DNA from: Paracoccaceae bacterium | GTDB taxonomy: Bacteria; Pseudomonadota; Alphaproteobacteria; Rhodobacterales; Rhodobacteraceae | Direction of reading: 5' to 3' | DNA length: 64,000 nt | NCBI GenBank assembly: GCA_024636555.1 | Contig: JAGXGW010000023.1 | Coordinates: forward strand, 1 to 64,000 | Part shown: positions 26,541 to 36,065 of the stretch, piece by piece | How the letters are laid out: every line of letters starts with the position of its first letter | Numbering within the stretch: position 1 is the first letter of the stretch | Translations under genes and position numbers: made by a program | The notes under the pieces: model-generated | The model's database searches: none | What the model was told of the DNA's origin: nothing | The model's input: only the letters and a program-made list of their open reading frames with translations

Positions 26541-26987
26541 ATGCGACAGATCCTTTCAACCGCGATCATTCTGGCAACAGGCGCGGGGCCGGTTTTTGCC
26601 GAAGGGCCGGGCATTCTGCCGTGGCGCGATCCTGCCGTGGTGGCGCAGGGCCAGGACATTTACGCAGGCTATTGCGCTGTCTGCCACGGCGACAGGTTGC
26701 AGGGTGAGCCGAACTGGCAAAGCCGCGACCCAGATGGCTACCTGCCCGCACCGCCACATGATGACAGCGGGCATACATGGCACCATCCCGACCAGCAGCT
26801 TTTCGAGATCACGAAATACGGGATCGAAGCCATCATCGGCGGCACGTACAAAAGCCGGATGGGCGGCTATGACGATATTCTGAGTGATGCCGAGATTATC
26901 GCCGTGCTGGCCTATATCAAAAGCACATGGCCCGCCCGTGTCATCGAGATCCACGACCAGATCAATGCGGATGCCGCGCTGGACTGA
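26541..26987 (+). CDS. Secreted class I c-type cytochrome
   Basis: A 148-aa periplasmic cytochrome: a signal peptide (MRQILSTAIILATGAGPVFA), one heme motif CAVCHGDRLQG near residue 51, and a candidate Met ligand in SRMGGYDDIL near residue 110. The layout fits a small mono-heme electron carrier. The partner is not shown; it is transcribed away from ispH and closed by a strong hairpin at about 27014-27046. Confidence 0.82.
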   Translation: MRQILSTAIILATGAGPVFAEGPGILPWRDPAVVAQGQDIYAGYCAVCHGDRLQGEPNWQSRDPDGYLPAPPHDDSGHTWHHPDQQLFEITKYGIEAIIGGTYKSRMGGYDDILSDAEIIAVLAYIKSTWPARVIEIHDQINADAALD

Positions 26988-27013
26988 CCTGGGGCACTGA
27001 TCCAGCGTACAGT

Positions 27014-27046
27014 AAAAAAAGCGGCCGGGTGACCCGGCCGCTTTTA
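27014..27046. terminator. Bidirectional intrinsic terminator between the cytochrome and NYN genes
   Basis: AAAAAAA-GCGGCCGGGT-G-ACCCGGCCGC-TTTTA: a 10-bp GC-only stem flanked by A and T tracts, able to stop transcription from both converging genes. Confidence 0.85.
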
Positions 27047-27102
27047 TAGTGTGCCGCGCAACCGGACAGGGCGCAGTAATGTCGCCCTGCCACGTTGGCG
27101 GA

Positions 27103-27675
27103 TCATTGCTCCGTGGACAGTTCCGCATCACGCGGCGTGGGCATGTCACGTGGCGGGCGGCCGATCACATCCTTCAACTCGTCAAGCTCGATGAAATTAT
27201 CGGCCTGACGGCGCAACTCGTCCGCAATCATCGGGGGCTGGCTCCGGATCGTCGAGACGACAGAGACCCGCACACCCTGCCGCTGCAGGCTTTCCACGAG
27301 GGGCCGGAAGTCGCCGTCACCGGAGAACAGCACGATATGGTCGATGCGCGGTGCCAGTTCCATGGCATCCACGGTCAGTTCGATATCCATATTGCCTTTG
27401 ACCTTACGGCGGCCCTGGCTGTCGGTATATTCCTTGGCCGGTTTCGTCACCATCGTGTACCCGTTGTAATGCAACCAGTCCACGAGGGGGCGTATCGGCG
27501 AATACTCGTCATTTTCAAGCAGTGCAGTGTAGTAAAAGGCGCGCACGAGTTTGCCGCGACGCATGAATTCCTGACGCAGCAACTTGTAGTCGATATCGAA
27601 TCCAAGCGACCGGGCGGCAGCGTAAAGATTGGAGCCATCGATGAACAGCGCCAGCCGTTCGTCTTTGTAAAACAT
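27103..27675 (-). CDS. NYN-domain (LabA/DUF88) PIN-like protein
   Basis: A 190-aa protein: RLALFIDGSNLYAAARSLGFDIDYKLL and LFSGDGDFRPLVESL are the two acidic blocks of the NYN (PIN-like) nuclease fold, and the GSNLY/SGDGDF pattern is that of LabA/YacP-type proteins. Probably a metal-dependent RNase or nucleic-acid-binding protein; its target is unknown. It has a clean ATG behind AAGGA and is divergent from folK. Confidence 0.85.
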   Translation of the reverse strand: MFYKDERLALFIDGSNLYAAARSLGFDIDYKLLRQEFMRRGKLVRAFYYTALLENDEYSPIRPLVDWLHYNGYTMVTKPAKEYTDSQGRRKVKGNMDIELTVDAMELAPRIDHIVLFSGDGDFRPLVESLQRQGVRVSVVSTIRSQPPMIADELRRQADNFIELDELKDVIGRPPRDMPTPRDAELSTEQ

Positions 27676-27870
27676 TAATTGTCCTTCCGAGTGTCCGCCT
27701 TGTCGCTGGGTCCGTGAGTGGGAAAAGCGCGGGTTGGGATATGGGGTGTGAGTGGTTCGGGGTGTAAAATATGCGACAAGCTAAAAGTGAAATAGTTTGT
27801 TGCCGAGAGGGCCGCAAGCCCCTAGGTCTTGCACGTCTTCCCTCGCCCCACCGTAAATAATGCCGGAATC

Positions 27871-28437
27871 ATGCCTGTTCAAGAATTCCTCGTCGCACTT
27901 GGCGGCAATCTGCCGTCGGACCAGGGCATGCCGGAGCATACGCTCACGGCAGCGCTATCGGACTGCGCGGAGGAAGGCCTGCACGTTGTCCGCGTCAGCA
28001 AGTTCTACGATACGCCCTGTTTTCCTGCGGGGGCAGGGCCGGATTACGTGAATGCCGCCGCCGTTTTGCAAAGCGATTTGCCGCCGGTTGCCGTGCTCAA
28101 GGCACTGCACCGGATCGAGGCGCGTCATGGACGCTCCCGCAACAAGCGCTGGGGCATGCGGACACTCGATATGGACTTGTTGGCGGCGGGAGATCTGGTG
28201 CTTCCCGACGCTGCGTCACAAGCGCGTTGGCGCGACCTTCCGCCCGAACAGCAGATCCGCTGCAGCCCGTCCAAGCTGATCCTGCCGCATCCGCGTTTGC
28301 AGGATCGTGCCTTCGTGCTCGTGCCGTTATGTGATGTGGCACCGGATTGGGTACATCCTGTGACGGGCAAATCCGTGGCGCAGATGTGTGCGGCCTTGCC
28401 CGCATCCGACACAGAGGCCGTCAAGCCCCGCGAATAG
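27871..28437 (+). CDS. folK: Hydroxymethyldihydropterin pyrophosphokinase
   Basis: A 188-aa enzyme that transfers diphosphate from ATP to 6-hydroxymethyl-7,8-dihydropterin in folate synthesis. LVALGGNLPSD, then RSRNKRWGMRTLDMDLLAAG (the loop with the catalytic aspartates) and ILPHPRLQDRAFVLVPL match FolK well. ATG 27871 is chosen over 27829 because it begins the family domain (MPVQEFLVALGG). It is the first gene of a plus-strand block leading into rpoZ and the RSH gene. Confidence 0.93.
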   Translation: MPVQEFLVALGGNLPSDQGMPEHTLTAALSDCAEEGLHVVRVSKFYDTPCFPAGAGPDYVNAAAVLQSDLPPVAVLKALHRIEARHGRSRNKRWGMRTLDMDLLAAGDLVLPDAASQARWRDLPPEQQIRCSPSKLILPHPRLQDRAFVLVPLCDVAPDWVHPVTGKSVAQMCAALPASDTEAVKPRE

Positions 28438-28509
28438 CGGCTTGTATCCGGCCACGATCCGTCTTAAATAGCGGGTTTCCGAAAGACTGCCGCTGATTGG
28501 AGTGCTCTC

Positions 28510-28872
28510 ATGGCCCGCGTAACCGTAGAAGATTGTGTCGACAAGGTTCCGAACCGGTTCGAGCTGGTCATGCTGGCCGCGCACCGCGCACGCGAAATCA
28601 CCGCAGGCGGCCCTCTGACAGTGGATCGCGAGAACGACAAGAACCCGGTCGTTGCCTTGCGCGAGATCGCGGAAGAGACACAATCGGCCGCTGAGCTGCG
28701 TGAGCGACTGATCGAATCGAACCAGAATCAGATCGAGGTCGATGAGCCGGAAGATGATTCGATGGCGCTTTTGATGGGTGGCGGCGGCGAACAGGCCGAC
28801 AAACCCGTCGAAGATGACATGTCCGAGGAGAAACTGCTGCGGGCCCTTATGGAAGCACAAGGGCAGGGCTAA
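28510..28872 (+). CDS. rpoZ: RNA polymerase omega subunit
   Basis: A 120-aa omega subunit: [30 protein letters not shown] and [15 protein letters not shown] are the conserved N-terminal half that clamps the beta-prime subunit, and the acidic C-terminal tail is common in alphaproteobacteria. It lies 30 bp upstream of the RSH gene, the classic rpoZ-spoT pairing. Omega also contributes to ppGpp binding on polymerase in related bacteria. Confidence 0.96.
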   Translation: MARVTVEDCVDKVPNRFELVMLAAHRAREITAGGPLTVDRENDKNPVVALREIAEETQSAAELRERLIESNQNQIEVDEPEDDSMALLMGGGGEQADKPVEDDMSEEKLLRALMEAQGQG

Positions 28873-28902
28873 GGCTCTCTCGCTGGAAGGGTATGGACCG
28901 AA

Positions 28903-31035
28903 ATGATCGCGGTTGAAGACCTGATCGCACTGGTCCGAAACTACAACCCGAAGACGAACGAGGCTTTGATCCGGTCAGCATATGACTATGGATTGATGTC
29001 GCATGAGGGGCAGTTCCGCCAGTCGGGCGAGCCCTATTTTACGCATCCCGTCGCTGTGGCCGCCATCCTGACGGAGCAGCGGCTGGACGATGCCACGATC
29101 ATCACGGCCCTGTTGCATGACACGATCGAGGACACCAAAGCCTCGTACGCAGAAGTGGTCACGCGGTTCGGGCCGGAAATTGCCGATCTGGTCGATGGTG
29201 TGACGAAACTGACCAATCTTCAGCTTTCCAGCAGCGAGACCCAGCAGGCCGAGAATTTCCGCAAGCTGTTCATGGCCATGTCCAAGGATCTGCGCGTCAT
29301 TCTGGTCAAGCTCGCTGACCGTTTGCACAACATGCGCACGATCAAGGCGATGCGCGCCGAAAAGCAGGCCAAGAAAGCCCGCGAAACCATGGATATCTTC
29401 GCGCCGCTGGCCGGGCGCATGGGGATGCAGTGGATGCGCGAGGAGCTGGAGGATCTGGCCTTCAAGGTGCTCAACCCTGAAGGTCGCGCCTCCATCATGC
29501 GGCGTTTCATCACGCTGCAAAAGGAAACCGGCGATGTGATCCACCGGATCACCGGCGATATGCGACTTGAACTGGACAAGGCCGGCATCGAGGCGCAGGT
29601 TTTTGGCCGCGCCAAGAAGCCCTATTCGATCTGGCGCAAGATGCAGGAGAAGGAGATGGGGTTTTCCCGCCTCTCCGACATTTACGGCTTTCGCGTGATC
29701 ACCAATTCCGAAGAGGATTGTTACCGCGCGATGGGCGTGATCCACCAGCGCTGGCGCGCCGTGCCGGGGCGGTTCAAGGACTACATCAGCCAGCCGAAAT
29801 CCAACGGCTACCGTTCGATCCACACCACTGTGTCGGGCCGGGACGGCAAGCGGGTCGAGGTGCAGATCCGCACACGGCAGATGCATGACGTGGCCGAAAC
29901 GGGCGTTGCGGCGCATTGGTCCTACCGCGACGGGGTGCGGACGCGAAACCCGTTTGCGGTCGATCCGGCCAAGTGGATCGCGGGCCTGTCCGAGCAGTTC
30001 CACGCCGAAGAGGATCACGACGAGTTTCTCGAAGCGGTCAAGCTCGAGATGTATTCGGATCAGGTGTTTTGCTTCACGCCCAAAGGCGATGTGGTCAAGC
30101 TGCCGCGCGGGGCCACGCCCATCGATTTTGCCTATGCGATCCACACGCGGATCGGCAATGCCTGCGTCGGTGCCAAGATCGACGGCATGCGCGTACCGCT
30201 GTGGACGCGCGTCAAGAACGGCCAGTCGGTCGAGATCATCACGGCGCAAGGCCAGATCCCGCAGGCAACCTGGCTTGAGATTGCGACCACGGGCAAGGCC
30301 AAGACAGCGATCCGCCGCGCCCTGCGCGAGGTGGACCGGGGCCGTTTTATCAAGTTGGGCCACGAACTGGCGCGGTCCGCTTTCGACCATGTGGGCAAGA
30401 AAGCCACCGACAAGGTTCTGGAAACGGCAGCGCGCAATCTGCGGCTGGACGGGCGCGACGAGGTTCTGGCCCGTCTGGGAAGCGCGGAACTGAGCGCGCG
30501 TGATGTTGTCCGCTCCGTCTATCCTGACCTCACCCCCGACCAGACCGACGAGATCGACACCAAACGCGCCGTGATCGGCCTGTCGCCCGTGCAGAATTTC
30601 GACCGCGCCCGCTGTTGCCAGCCCTTGCCCGGCGAACGAATCGTGGGGATCACCTTTCGCGGCAAAGGCGTGGTTGTGCATGCCATTGATTGCGAGGCCT
30701 TGACCGGCTACGAGGATCAGCCGGACCGCTGGTTGGACCTGCACTGGCACTCCGGCAAGCATCCGCCCATTCACACGGCGACACTCAATCTCACAATCGG
30801 AAACGATGCAGGTGTACTGGGACGGATCTGCACCTTGATCGGGGAGCAGAAGGCCAATATCTCTGACTTGCAATTCGTGGACCGCAAACCAGATTTTTAC
30901 CGACTTCTGGTCGACGTTGAACTGCGCGATGCAGAGCATCTGCATTCGATCATGTCGGCACTTGAGGCCGAAGGCGACGTGGCGGCGGTGGAGCGGTTCA
31001 GGGATCCATCCCGCGCCGTTGCAACGAACGCATAA
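28903..31035 (+). CDS. Bifunctional (p)ppGpp synthetase/hydrolase (RSH)
   Basis: A 710-aa Rel/SpoT-type enzyme with every domain in order: HD hydrolase (ALLHDTIEDT intact), synthetase (SRLSDIYGFRVI, RFKDYISQPKSNGYRSIHT), TGS (FTPKGDVVKLPRGATPIDFAYAIH) and a C-terminal ACT domain (NDAGVLGRICTLIGEQKANIS). The RxKD motif in the synthetase and intact HDxxED mean it can make and break the alarmone. It is the only long-RSH gene seen here and alphaproteobacteria usually carry a single one. The 908-aa antisense frame is a shadow. Confidence 0.95.
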   Translation: MIAVEDLIALVRNYNPKTNEALIRSAYDYGLMSHEGQFRQSGEPYFTHPVAVAAILTEQRLDDATIITALLHDTIEDTKASYAEVVTRFGPEIADLVDGVTKLTNLQLSSSETQQAENFRKLFMAMSKDLRVILVKLADRLHNMRTIKAMRAEKQAKKARETMDIFAPLAGRMGMQWMREELEDLAFKVLNPEGRASIMRRFITLQKETGDVIHRITGDMRLELDKAGIEAQVFGRAKKPYSIWRKMQEKEMGFSRLSDIYGFRVITNSEEDCYRAMGVIHQRWRAVPGRFKDYISQPKSNGYRSIHTTVSGRDGKRVEVQIRTRQMHDVAETGVAAHWSYRDGVRTRNPFAVDPAKWIAGLSEQFHAEEDHDEFLEAVKLEMYSDQVFCFTPKGDVVKLPRGATPIDFAYAIHTRIGNACVGAKIDGMRVPLWTRVKNGQSVEIITAQGQIPQATWLEIATTGKAKTAIRRALREVDRGRFIKLGHELARSAFDHVGKKATDKVLETAARNLRLDGRDEVLARLGSAELSARDVVRSVYPDLTPDQTDEIDTKRAVIGLSPVQNFDRARCCQPLPGERIVGITFRGKGVVVHAIDCEALTGYEDQPDRWLDLHWHSGKHPPIHTATLNLTIGNDAGVLGRICTLIGEQKANISDLQFVDRKPDFYRLLVDVELRDAEHLHSIMSALEAEGDVAAVERFRDPSRAVATNA

Positions 31036-31050
31036 CGGAAGGGCACGGTC

Positions 31051-31713
31051 TTGGTATTCAAGCGCAGGGATAAGCGCCCGCTCTGGAAGATCTTGATCGA
31101 GTTCTTCTGGCCGCGGGGGGGATGGAGCAGGGCCGCGCAATATGTGCGCCACCGCCTTCACCGCTTGCCCGATTCTCCCGAGAAAATCGCGCGCGGCATT
31201 TTCGCAGGCGTCTTCACGACCTTCACGCCGTTTTACGGGCTGCATTTCGTCTTCGCGCTGATCCTTGCCTCGATCCTCAGGGGAAACGTGATTGCCGCTT
31301 TGCTGGCGACTTTCTTTGGCAACCCGCTGACCTATGTGCCGATTGGCGTCGTCTCGATGAAGATGGGCTATTTCCTGCTGGGGGAGGGGGGACAACCCGA
31401 TGATACCATTGCCCGCTCGCTTGGTGGCAAGTTCATGGATGCGGGAGACGCGCTGAAAAACAACTTCATGACCCTGTTCAATGGCCAGACGCCGGATTGG
31501 CACAGCCTGACGATCTTTTTCAACGAGGTGTTTTTTCCCTACCTTGTAGGCGGTATCATTCCGGGACTTATCGCTGGCGGCACCTGTTATCTTCTCAGCG
31601 CGCCGCTGATCCGCGCCTACCAGCAGCGCCGCAGCGGCGCGATCAAGGCCAAGCTGGCCGCATTGAAAGCCAAGGCAAAGCGTCAGGCCGACGCGCAGCA
31701 AAAATCCGACTGA
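31051..31713 (+). CDS. DUF2062 membrane protein
   Basis: A 220-aa protein with two clear hydrophobic zones (FAGVFTTFTPFYGLHFVFALILASIL, GNVIAALLATFFGNPL, and a later pair near GGIIPGLIAGGTCYLL) and a basic C-terminal coiled tail. The FTPFYG...GNP pattern is DUF2062, of unknown function. The TTG start at 31051 has a GGAAGGG site nine bases upstream; the gene lies 15 bp from the RSH gene and is followed by a three-copy 14-bp repeat. It belongs to the pdxJ-recO operon. Confidence 0.82.
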   Translation: MVFKRRDKRPLWKILIEFFWPRGGWSRAAQYVRHRLHRLPDSPEKIARGIFAGVFTTFTPFYGLHFVFALILASILRGNVIAALLATFFGNPLTYVPIGVVSMKMGYFLLGEGGQPDDTIARSLGGKFMDAGDALKNNFMTLFNGQTPDWHSLTIFFNEVFFPYLVGGIIPGLIAGGTCYLLSAPLIRAYQQRRSGAIKAKLAALKAKAKRQADAQQKSD

Positions 31714-31746
31714 CCCGACAAGACTGACCCGATCCGACTGACCCGA
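31708..31746. repeat. Three-copy 14-bp tandem repeat between DUF2062 and pdxJ
   Basis: GACTGACCCGA occurs at 31708, 31722 and 31736, spaced by three variable bases, giving a 14-bp period. The array spans the DUF2062 stop codon and ends beside the AAGG ribosome site of pdxJ. It could be slippage-derived or a translation-coupling element; neither is proven. Confidence 0.8.
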
Positions 31747-31750
31747 AAGG

Positions 31751-32521
31751 ATGAACCCGATGAAGCCCCTTGGAATATTGCGTCTGGGTGTGAATATCGA
31801 CCATGTCGCAACCGTGCGTAACGCGCGCGGCGGTGCTTATCCCGATCCTCTGCGCGCCGCCAAACTGGCCGAGGAGGCAGGTGCGGACGGTATTACCGCG
31901 CACCTGCGCGAGGATCGCCGCCACATCTCGGACGCGGATATCGAAGGGCTGATGGATGTTCTCAGCGTGCCGTTGAACTTCGAGATGGCCGCAACCGAAG
32001 AGATGCAGCGCATCGCCCTGCGCCACAAACCGCATGCCGTCTGCATCGTCCCCGAAAAGCGCGAGGAGCGCACGACCGAAGGCGGTCTTGAGGTGGCACG
32101 CGAGGAGAACCGGCTGGCAGGATATATCGCGCCGCTGCGCGAGGCAGGTTGCCGCGTGTCGATCTTCATCGCCGCCGATGCCCGCCAGATCGAGGCCGCG
32201 CACCGGATCGGGGCCGAGGTGATCGAGCTGCATACAGGTGCCTATTGCGATGCCCATTCCGAAGGGCGCCTTGACGCGCGCGATGCGGAATGCAAACGGC
32301 TGGGCGAAATGGCAGCCTATGCCCATTCGCTCGGGCTTGAAGTGCATGCAGGCCACGGCCTGACCTATGACACGGTGCAGCCCATCGCGGCCTTCCCCGA
32401 GGTGATGGAGCTGAATATCGGCCATTTCATTATCGGCGAGGCGATCTTTCGCGGCTTGTCTCCGGCAATCCACGAGATGCGCCGCCTGATGGATGCCGCC
32501 CGCACACCCGCAATGGTCTGA
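31751..32521 (+). CDS. pdxJ: Pyridoxine 5'-phosphate synthase
   Basis: A 256-aa TIM-barrel enzyme that joins 1-deoxyxylulose-5-phosphate and 3-amino-2-oxopropyl phosphate to make vitamin B6 phosphate. [19 protein letters not shown] at the start, [12 protein letters not shown], and [19 protein letters not shown] match PdxJ throughout. AAGG precedes the ATG. It is in the conserved gene run that continues to acpS, although a hydrolase-membrane gene separates the two. Confidence 0.96.
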   Translation: MNPMKPLGILRLGVNIDHVATVRNARGGAYPDPLRAAKLAEEAGADGITAHLREDRRHISDADIEGLMDVLSVPLNFEMAATEEMQRIALRHKPHAVCIVPEKREERTTEGGLEVAREENRLAGYIAPLREAGCRVSIFIAADARQIEAAHRIGAEVIELHTGAYCDAHSEGRLDARDAECKRLGEMAAYAHSLGLEVHAGHGLTYDTVQPIAAFPEVMELNIGHFIIGEAIFRGLSPAIHEMRRLMDAARTPAMV

Positions 32522-32524
32522 GTG

Positions 32525-34018
32525 ATGACCCGCGCTGGCATGCGCCTGATGCGACGCGCCGTATTGCTGGTGGCGTTGGGGCTGGCGGCGCTGTCGGTAT
32601 GGCAGTTGGAAAAGGCCCGCAGCGGGCTGGATATCGCGCAGGTCGATGCCGCCGGAAGCCCCGCGACACGCGCGGCCCTGCCGGATGCTGACGGCCCTGT
32701 CGTGATCGTCGCGCATGGTTTTGCCGGATCGCGCCAGATGATGCAGGGCTATGCGCTGCCGCTGGCGCAGGCGGGCTACCGTGTGTGGTCGTTCGATTTT
32801 CACGGCCATGGACGCAATCCGCGCCCCATGGGTGGCGATGTCGACGTCATCGAGGGCACCACGATGCGGCTGGTGGAGCAGACGCTCGCCGTGGCCGAGG
32901 CTGCGCGCGAGGCCGAAGGCTGGACCGGGCCAATCGCCCTGCTGGGCCATTCCATGGCCACCGATATCATCATCCGCGCCGCTGCTGCCGATCAGGGGAT
33001 CGGGCCGATCGTTGCCATCTCGGCTTTCTCGCAGGCGGTCACGCCGGACTTTCCCGACGACATGCTGCTGATCTCGGGGCAGGGCGAGCCGCGATTGCGC
33101 CATTTCGCACAGGAAACGCTGTGGATGCTGGACCCAACCGCGGAGGAGGGGCAGACGGTTACGGCCGGATCGATCCGCCGTGCCGCCATCGTGGCTCCGG
33201 GGGTGGAGCATGTCGGCGTGCTGTTCAGCCGGACAGGGCAGAGTGCGGCGCTGGCGTGGCTCGATCAAAGCTATGACCGTACCAGCAGCGTCACGCCGCC
33301 CGCCACGGGCGGCTGGCTGGCCGTGTTGCTGGCCGCGATTGTCGCGCTTGTCTGGCCTCTCTCGCGCCGTCTGCCAAAACGCGCCGTGCCTCTGGCCGAC
33401 TTGTCTTGGGGGCAATTCGCGCTGGCCGTGGCGCTGCCTGCGGTTCTGGCCCCCGTGATTGCGGTGATGCTGGGCATCAAGACGCTGCCGGTGCTGGTGG
33501 CCGACCATCTGGCGGTGCATCTGCTGATCTACGGCGCGCTGCAACTGGCGATCCTGTGGCGCGCGGGGCTGCGGCCCGGCCCGCTGTCGCCTGTCGCTGC
33601 GGGGTTCCTGATCCTGTGGGGGCTGGCGGTCTTCGGCCTTGCACTGGACCGGTATGGCGCGAATTTCCTGCCCTCGGCCGAGCGGCTCTGGATCATCGCG
33701 GCACTGGCGCTGGGCGCTGTGCCCTTCATGCTGGCCGATGCGCTGGCCAGTGGTGCGGGGCGGGGCACATGGGTGCGGCGCATTCTGGCGCGGCTGGGGT
33801 TTCTGGTCTCGCTCGGCATCGCGGTCGCGCTGGATATGGAGGGGCTGTTCTTTCTGGCGCTGATTGCCCCCGTCATCGTGCTGTTCTACATCATCTACGG
33901 GTTGATGGGCCGCTGGGTCGCGCAGCGCAGCGGGGCTGCCGCCGCGGGTCTGGGTCTTGGTCTGGCCTTGGCATGGGCGCTTGGCGTGAGCTTCCCGCTG
34001 TTCAGCGCGGCAGGCTAG
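32525..34018 (+). CDS. Alpha/beta hydrolase fused to a polytopic membrane domain
   Basis: A 497-aa protein with an N-terminal anchor (RRAVLLVALGLAALSVW), an alpha/beta-hydrolase domain (residues about 40-250) with VVIVAHGFAGSRQM and the nucleophile elbow GHSMATDI, and then about eight hydrophobic helices to the end. Anchor topology puts the hydrolase in the periplasm. The catalytic Ser is clear; the Asp and His are less certain. It lies four bases after pdxJ and 12 before acpS, a place where closely related gene orders usually run straight from pdxJ to acpS. A GTG at 32522 is another start option. Substrate unknown. Confidence 0.72.
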   Translation: MTRAGMRLMRRAVLLVALGLAALSVWQLEKARSGLDIAQVDAAGSPATRAALPDADGPVVIVAHGFAGSRQMMQGYALPLAQAGYRVWSFDFHGHGRNPRPMGGDVDVIEGTTMRLVEQTLAVAEAAREAEGWTGPIALLGHSMATDIIIRAAAADQGIGPIVAISAFSQAVTPDFPDDMLLISGQGEPRLRHFAQETLWMLDPTAEEGQTVTAGSIRRAAIVAPGVEHVGVLFSRTGQSAALAWLDQSYDRTSSVTPPATGGWLAVLLAAIVALVWPLSRRLPKRAVPLADLSWGQFALAVALPAVLAPVIAVMLGIKTLPVLVADHLAVHLLIYGALQLAILWRAGLRPGPLSPVAAGFLILWGLAVFGLALDRYGANFLPSAERLWIIAALALGAVPFMLADALASGAGRGTWVRRILARLGFLVSLGIAVALDMEGLFFLALIAPVIVLFYIIYGLMGRWVAQRSGAAAAGLGLGLALAWALGVSFPLFSAAG

Positions 34019-34030
34019 AAGGACAAACAG

Positions 34031-34444
34031 ATGATCCTCGGCATCGGCACGGACCTTGCGAATATCGAGCGGATCGCCGCGACGCTGGAGCGGTTCGGCG
34101 ACCGCTTCCGCAACCGCGTGTTCACCCCCATCGAGCAGGCCAAGGCCGAACGCCGTATGGATGTGGCAGGCACCTACGCCAAGCGTTGGGCTGCGAAAGA
34201 AGCCTGCTCCAAGGCGCTGGGCACCGGCTTGCGCATGGGCATCAGCTGGCGCGACATGGCGGTGACGAACCTGCGCAGCGGCCAGCCCCAGATGCAGGTG
34301 ACAGGCTGGGCGGCAGAACGTCTGGCCGCGATGACCCCGCCGGGCCACGAGGCGCTGATCCACGTGACATTGACCGATGATCACCCCTGGGCGCAGGCCT
34401 TTGTGGTAATCGAGGCGCGGCCCATCGTGGAAAGAGGCCCGTAA
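34031..34444 (+). CDS. acpS: Holo-[acyl-carrier-protein] synthase
   Basis: A 137-aa phosphopantetheinyl transferase: [15 protein letters not shown] with the first metal-binding Asp, and [19 protein letters not shown] with the second Glu, match AcpS, which attaches the 4'-phosphopantetheine arm to acyl carrier protein. The usual trimeric single-domain size is kept. It precedes lepB by 104 bp and belongs to the growth-linked operon. Confidence 0.95.
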   Translation: MILGIGTDLANIERIAATLERFGDRFRNRVFTPIEQAKAERRMDVAGTYAKRWAAKEACSKALGTGLRMGISWRDMAVTNLRSGQPQMQVTGWAAERLAAMTPPGHEALIHVTLTDDHPWAQAFVVIEARPIVERGP

Positions 34445-34548
34445 CCCGCCAAACCGGTGCTGGCAGGGGGCTTTGGGTCTGGCTTGGCTTGACACATCTG
34501 CCCCTGCCCATCATGTAGCGCTGACCGCCCGAGCAGGAGCACGACCCA

Positions 34549-35385
34549 ATGGCCACGGAAGCCAAAAAAGGCAATTCGATCATCGAGACGATCAAGACCA
34601 TCGTTTATGCGTTGCTGATCGCGGGCATATTCCGGACTTTGTTCTTCCAGCCGTTCTGGATTCCCTCCGGCTCGATGAAGCAGACATTGCTGATCGGCGA
34701 TTTCCTGTTCGTGAACAAGATGACCTATGGCTATTCCTTCGCCTCCTGCCCGACGATCCGCATCCCCGTGGTGGGGCTGAATATCGACGCCAAGGATATC
34801 TGCGGCTTTCTGGGTGACGACAACGACCGTATTTTCGGTGGCGAGCCCGCGCGCGGCGATGTGGTGGTGTTCCGCCATCCGGTGAGCGGTCAGGACTACA
34901 TCAAGCGGCTGGTCGGCCTGCCGGGCGAGACCGTGCAGATGATCGGTGGGGTGCTGCATATCAATGGTGCACCCGTGGCTCTGGAAGATGACGGCGTGTT
35001 CGAGGAAACGGCAGGGCCGCAAGGCCCGCAGCGGTTGCGCCCGCGTTGCGAGAACGGACCTGTCGGCGATGGCGGCCTGTGCCTGAAATCGCGCCAGATC
35101 GAGACCTTTCCAGAAGGCACCAGCCATCCGGTTCTGAACATCGGGCGTCAAAGCTCGGATAACACACCAGTTTACAACGTGCCTGCGGGGCATTTCTTCT
35201 TCATGGGCGACAACCGTGACAATTCCACCGACAGCCGCGTGCCACAAATGGCAGGTGGCGTGGGTTTCGTGCCCTACCAGAACCTGATCGGCCGCGCCGA
35301 CAGGATCATGTTCTCGTCGTCCGGCACGTCGATGCTGGCGTTCTGGACATGGCGCAGCGACCGTTACTTCAAGAGGATCGAGTGA
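34549..35385 (+). CDS. lepB: Signal peptidase I
   Basis: A 278-aa membrane protease that removes signal peptides from exported proteins. The N-terminal helix [17 protein letters not shown] is followed by the catalytic Ser in [12 protein letters not shown], and the catalytic Lys sits in [25 protein letters not shown] is box D. Both catalytic residues are present. Its GTGA overlap with rnc (stop within the start) shows coupled translation. Confidence 0.95.
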   Translation: MATEAKKGNSIIETIKTIVYALLIAGIFRTLFFQPFWIPSGSMKQTLLIGDFLFVNKMTYGYSFASCPTIRIPVVGLNIDAKDICGFLGDDNDRIFGGEPARGDVVVFRHPVSGQDYIKRLVGLPGETVQMIGGVLHINGAPVALEDDGVFEETAGPQGPQRLRPRCENGPVGDGGLCLKSRQIETFPEGTSHPVLNIGRQSSDNTPVYNVPAGHFFFMGDNRDNSTDSRVPQMAGGVGFVPYQNLIGRADRIMFSSSGTSMLAFWTWRSDRYFKRIE

Positions 35386-36065
35386 GGTTATCCGCAGATC
35401 TCAAGGCTCTTGAAAGCCGGGTCGGGCATGCCTTCCAGCGCCCTGAATTGTTGGTCCGTGCGGTCACACATTCTTCCATGTCCTCGGCAACGCGCGACGA
35501 CAACCAGCGGCTGGAGTTTCTTGGAGACCGCGTGCTGGGCCTTGTGATGGCCGAGGCGCTTCTGGCCAATGACCGTAGTGCCACCGAAGGCCAGCTTGCC
35601 CCGCGCTACAACGCGCTTGTGCGCAAGGAAGCCTGCGCCGATGTCGCGCGCCAGATCGATCTGGGCGATGTGCTGAAGCTGGGCCGCTCCGAGATGATCT
35701 CGGGCGGGCGGCGCAAACTGGCGCTGCTGGGCGACGCGATGGAGGCCCTGATTGCGGCGGTCTATCTGGATGCGGGCTTTGATGCGGCCCGCGCCATGAT
35801 CCTGCGGCTCTGGGGTGACCGGATCGGCGCCGTCGAGGAAGACGCCCGCGATGCTAAGACCGCCTTGCAGGAATGGGCGCAGGCGCGTGGCTTTCCGCCG
35901 CCGAAATATGTCGAGTTGCAACGGTCCGGGCCGGATCATGCCCCGGTATTTACAATGTCGGCCCAGCTAGAGAACGGCGAGGCGGAAACCGCCACCGCCG
36001 GATCGAAGCGGCAGGCGGAACAGGCAGCGGCCAAAGCCCTGCTGGACAGATTGGAGAGCGCATGA
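35382..36065 (+). CDS. rnc: Ribonuclease III
   Basis: A 227-aa endonuclease for double-stranded RNA. The signature [20 protein letters not shown] and the second catalytic segment [16 protein letters not shown] are followed by a C-terminal double-stranded RNA binding domain. The GTG at 35382 within the lepB stop (GTGA) is used; the track's upstream start at 35349 lies inside lepB and is not needed. It overlaps era by ATGA. Confidence 0.95.
   Translation: MRLSADLKALESRVGHAFQRPELLVRAVTHSSMSSATRDDNQRLEFLGDRVLGLVMAEALLANDRSATEGQLAPRYNALVRKEACADVARQIDLGDVLKLGRSEMISGGRRKLALLGDAMEALIAAVYLDAGFDAARAMILRLWGDRIGAVEEDARDAKTALQEWAQARGFPPPKYVELQRSGPDHAPVFTMSAQLENGEAETATAGSKRQAEQAAAKALLDRLESA

Noticed and set aside
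28975-31701. 908-aa minus-strand ORF across the RSH gene
   Set aside because: It is antisense to a complete, well-matched RSH gene and has no recognisable domain; high GC content makes such shadows common.
31643-34495. 950-aa minus-strand ORF across pdxJ, the hydrolase and acpS
   Set aside because: It covers four real genes on the other strand, is unusually rich in His, Arg and Gln, and has no family motifs.
35873-36061. Upstream extension of era
   Set aside because: It lies inside rnc; the real start overlaps the rnc stop.
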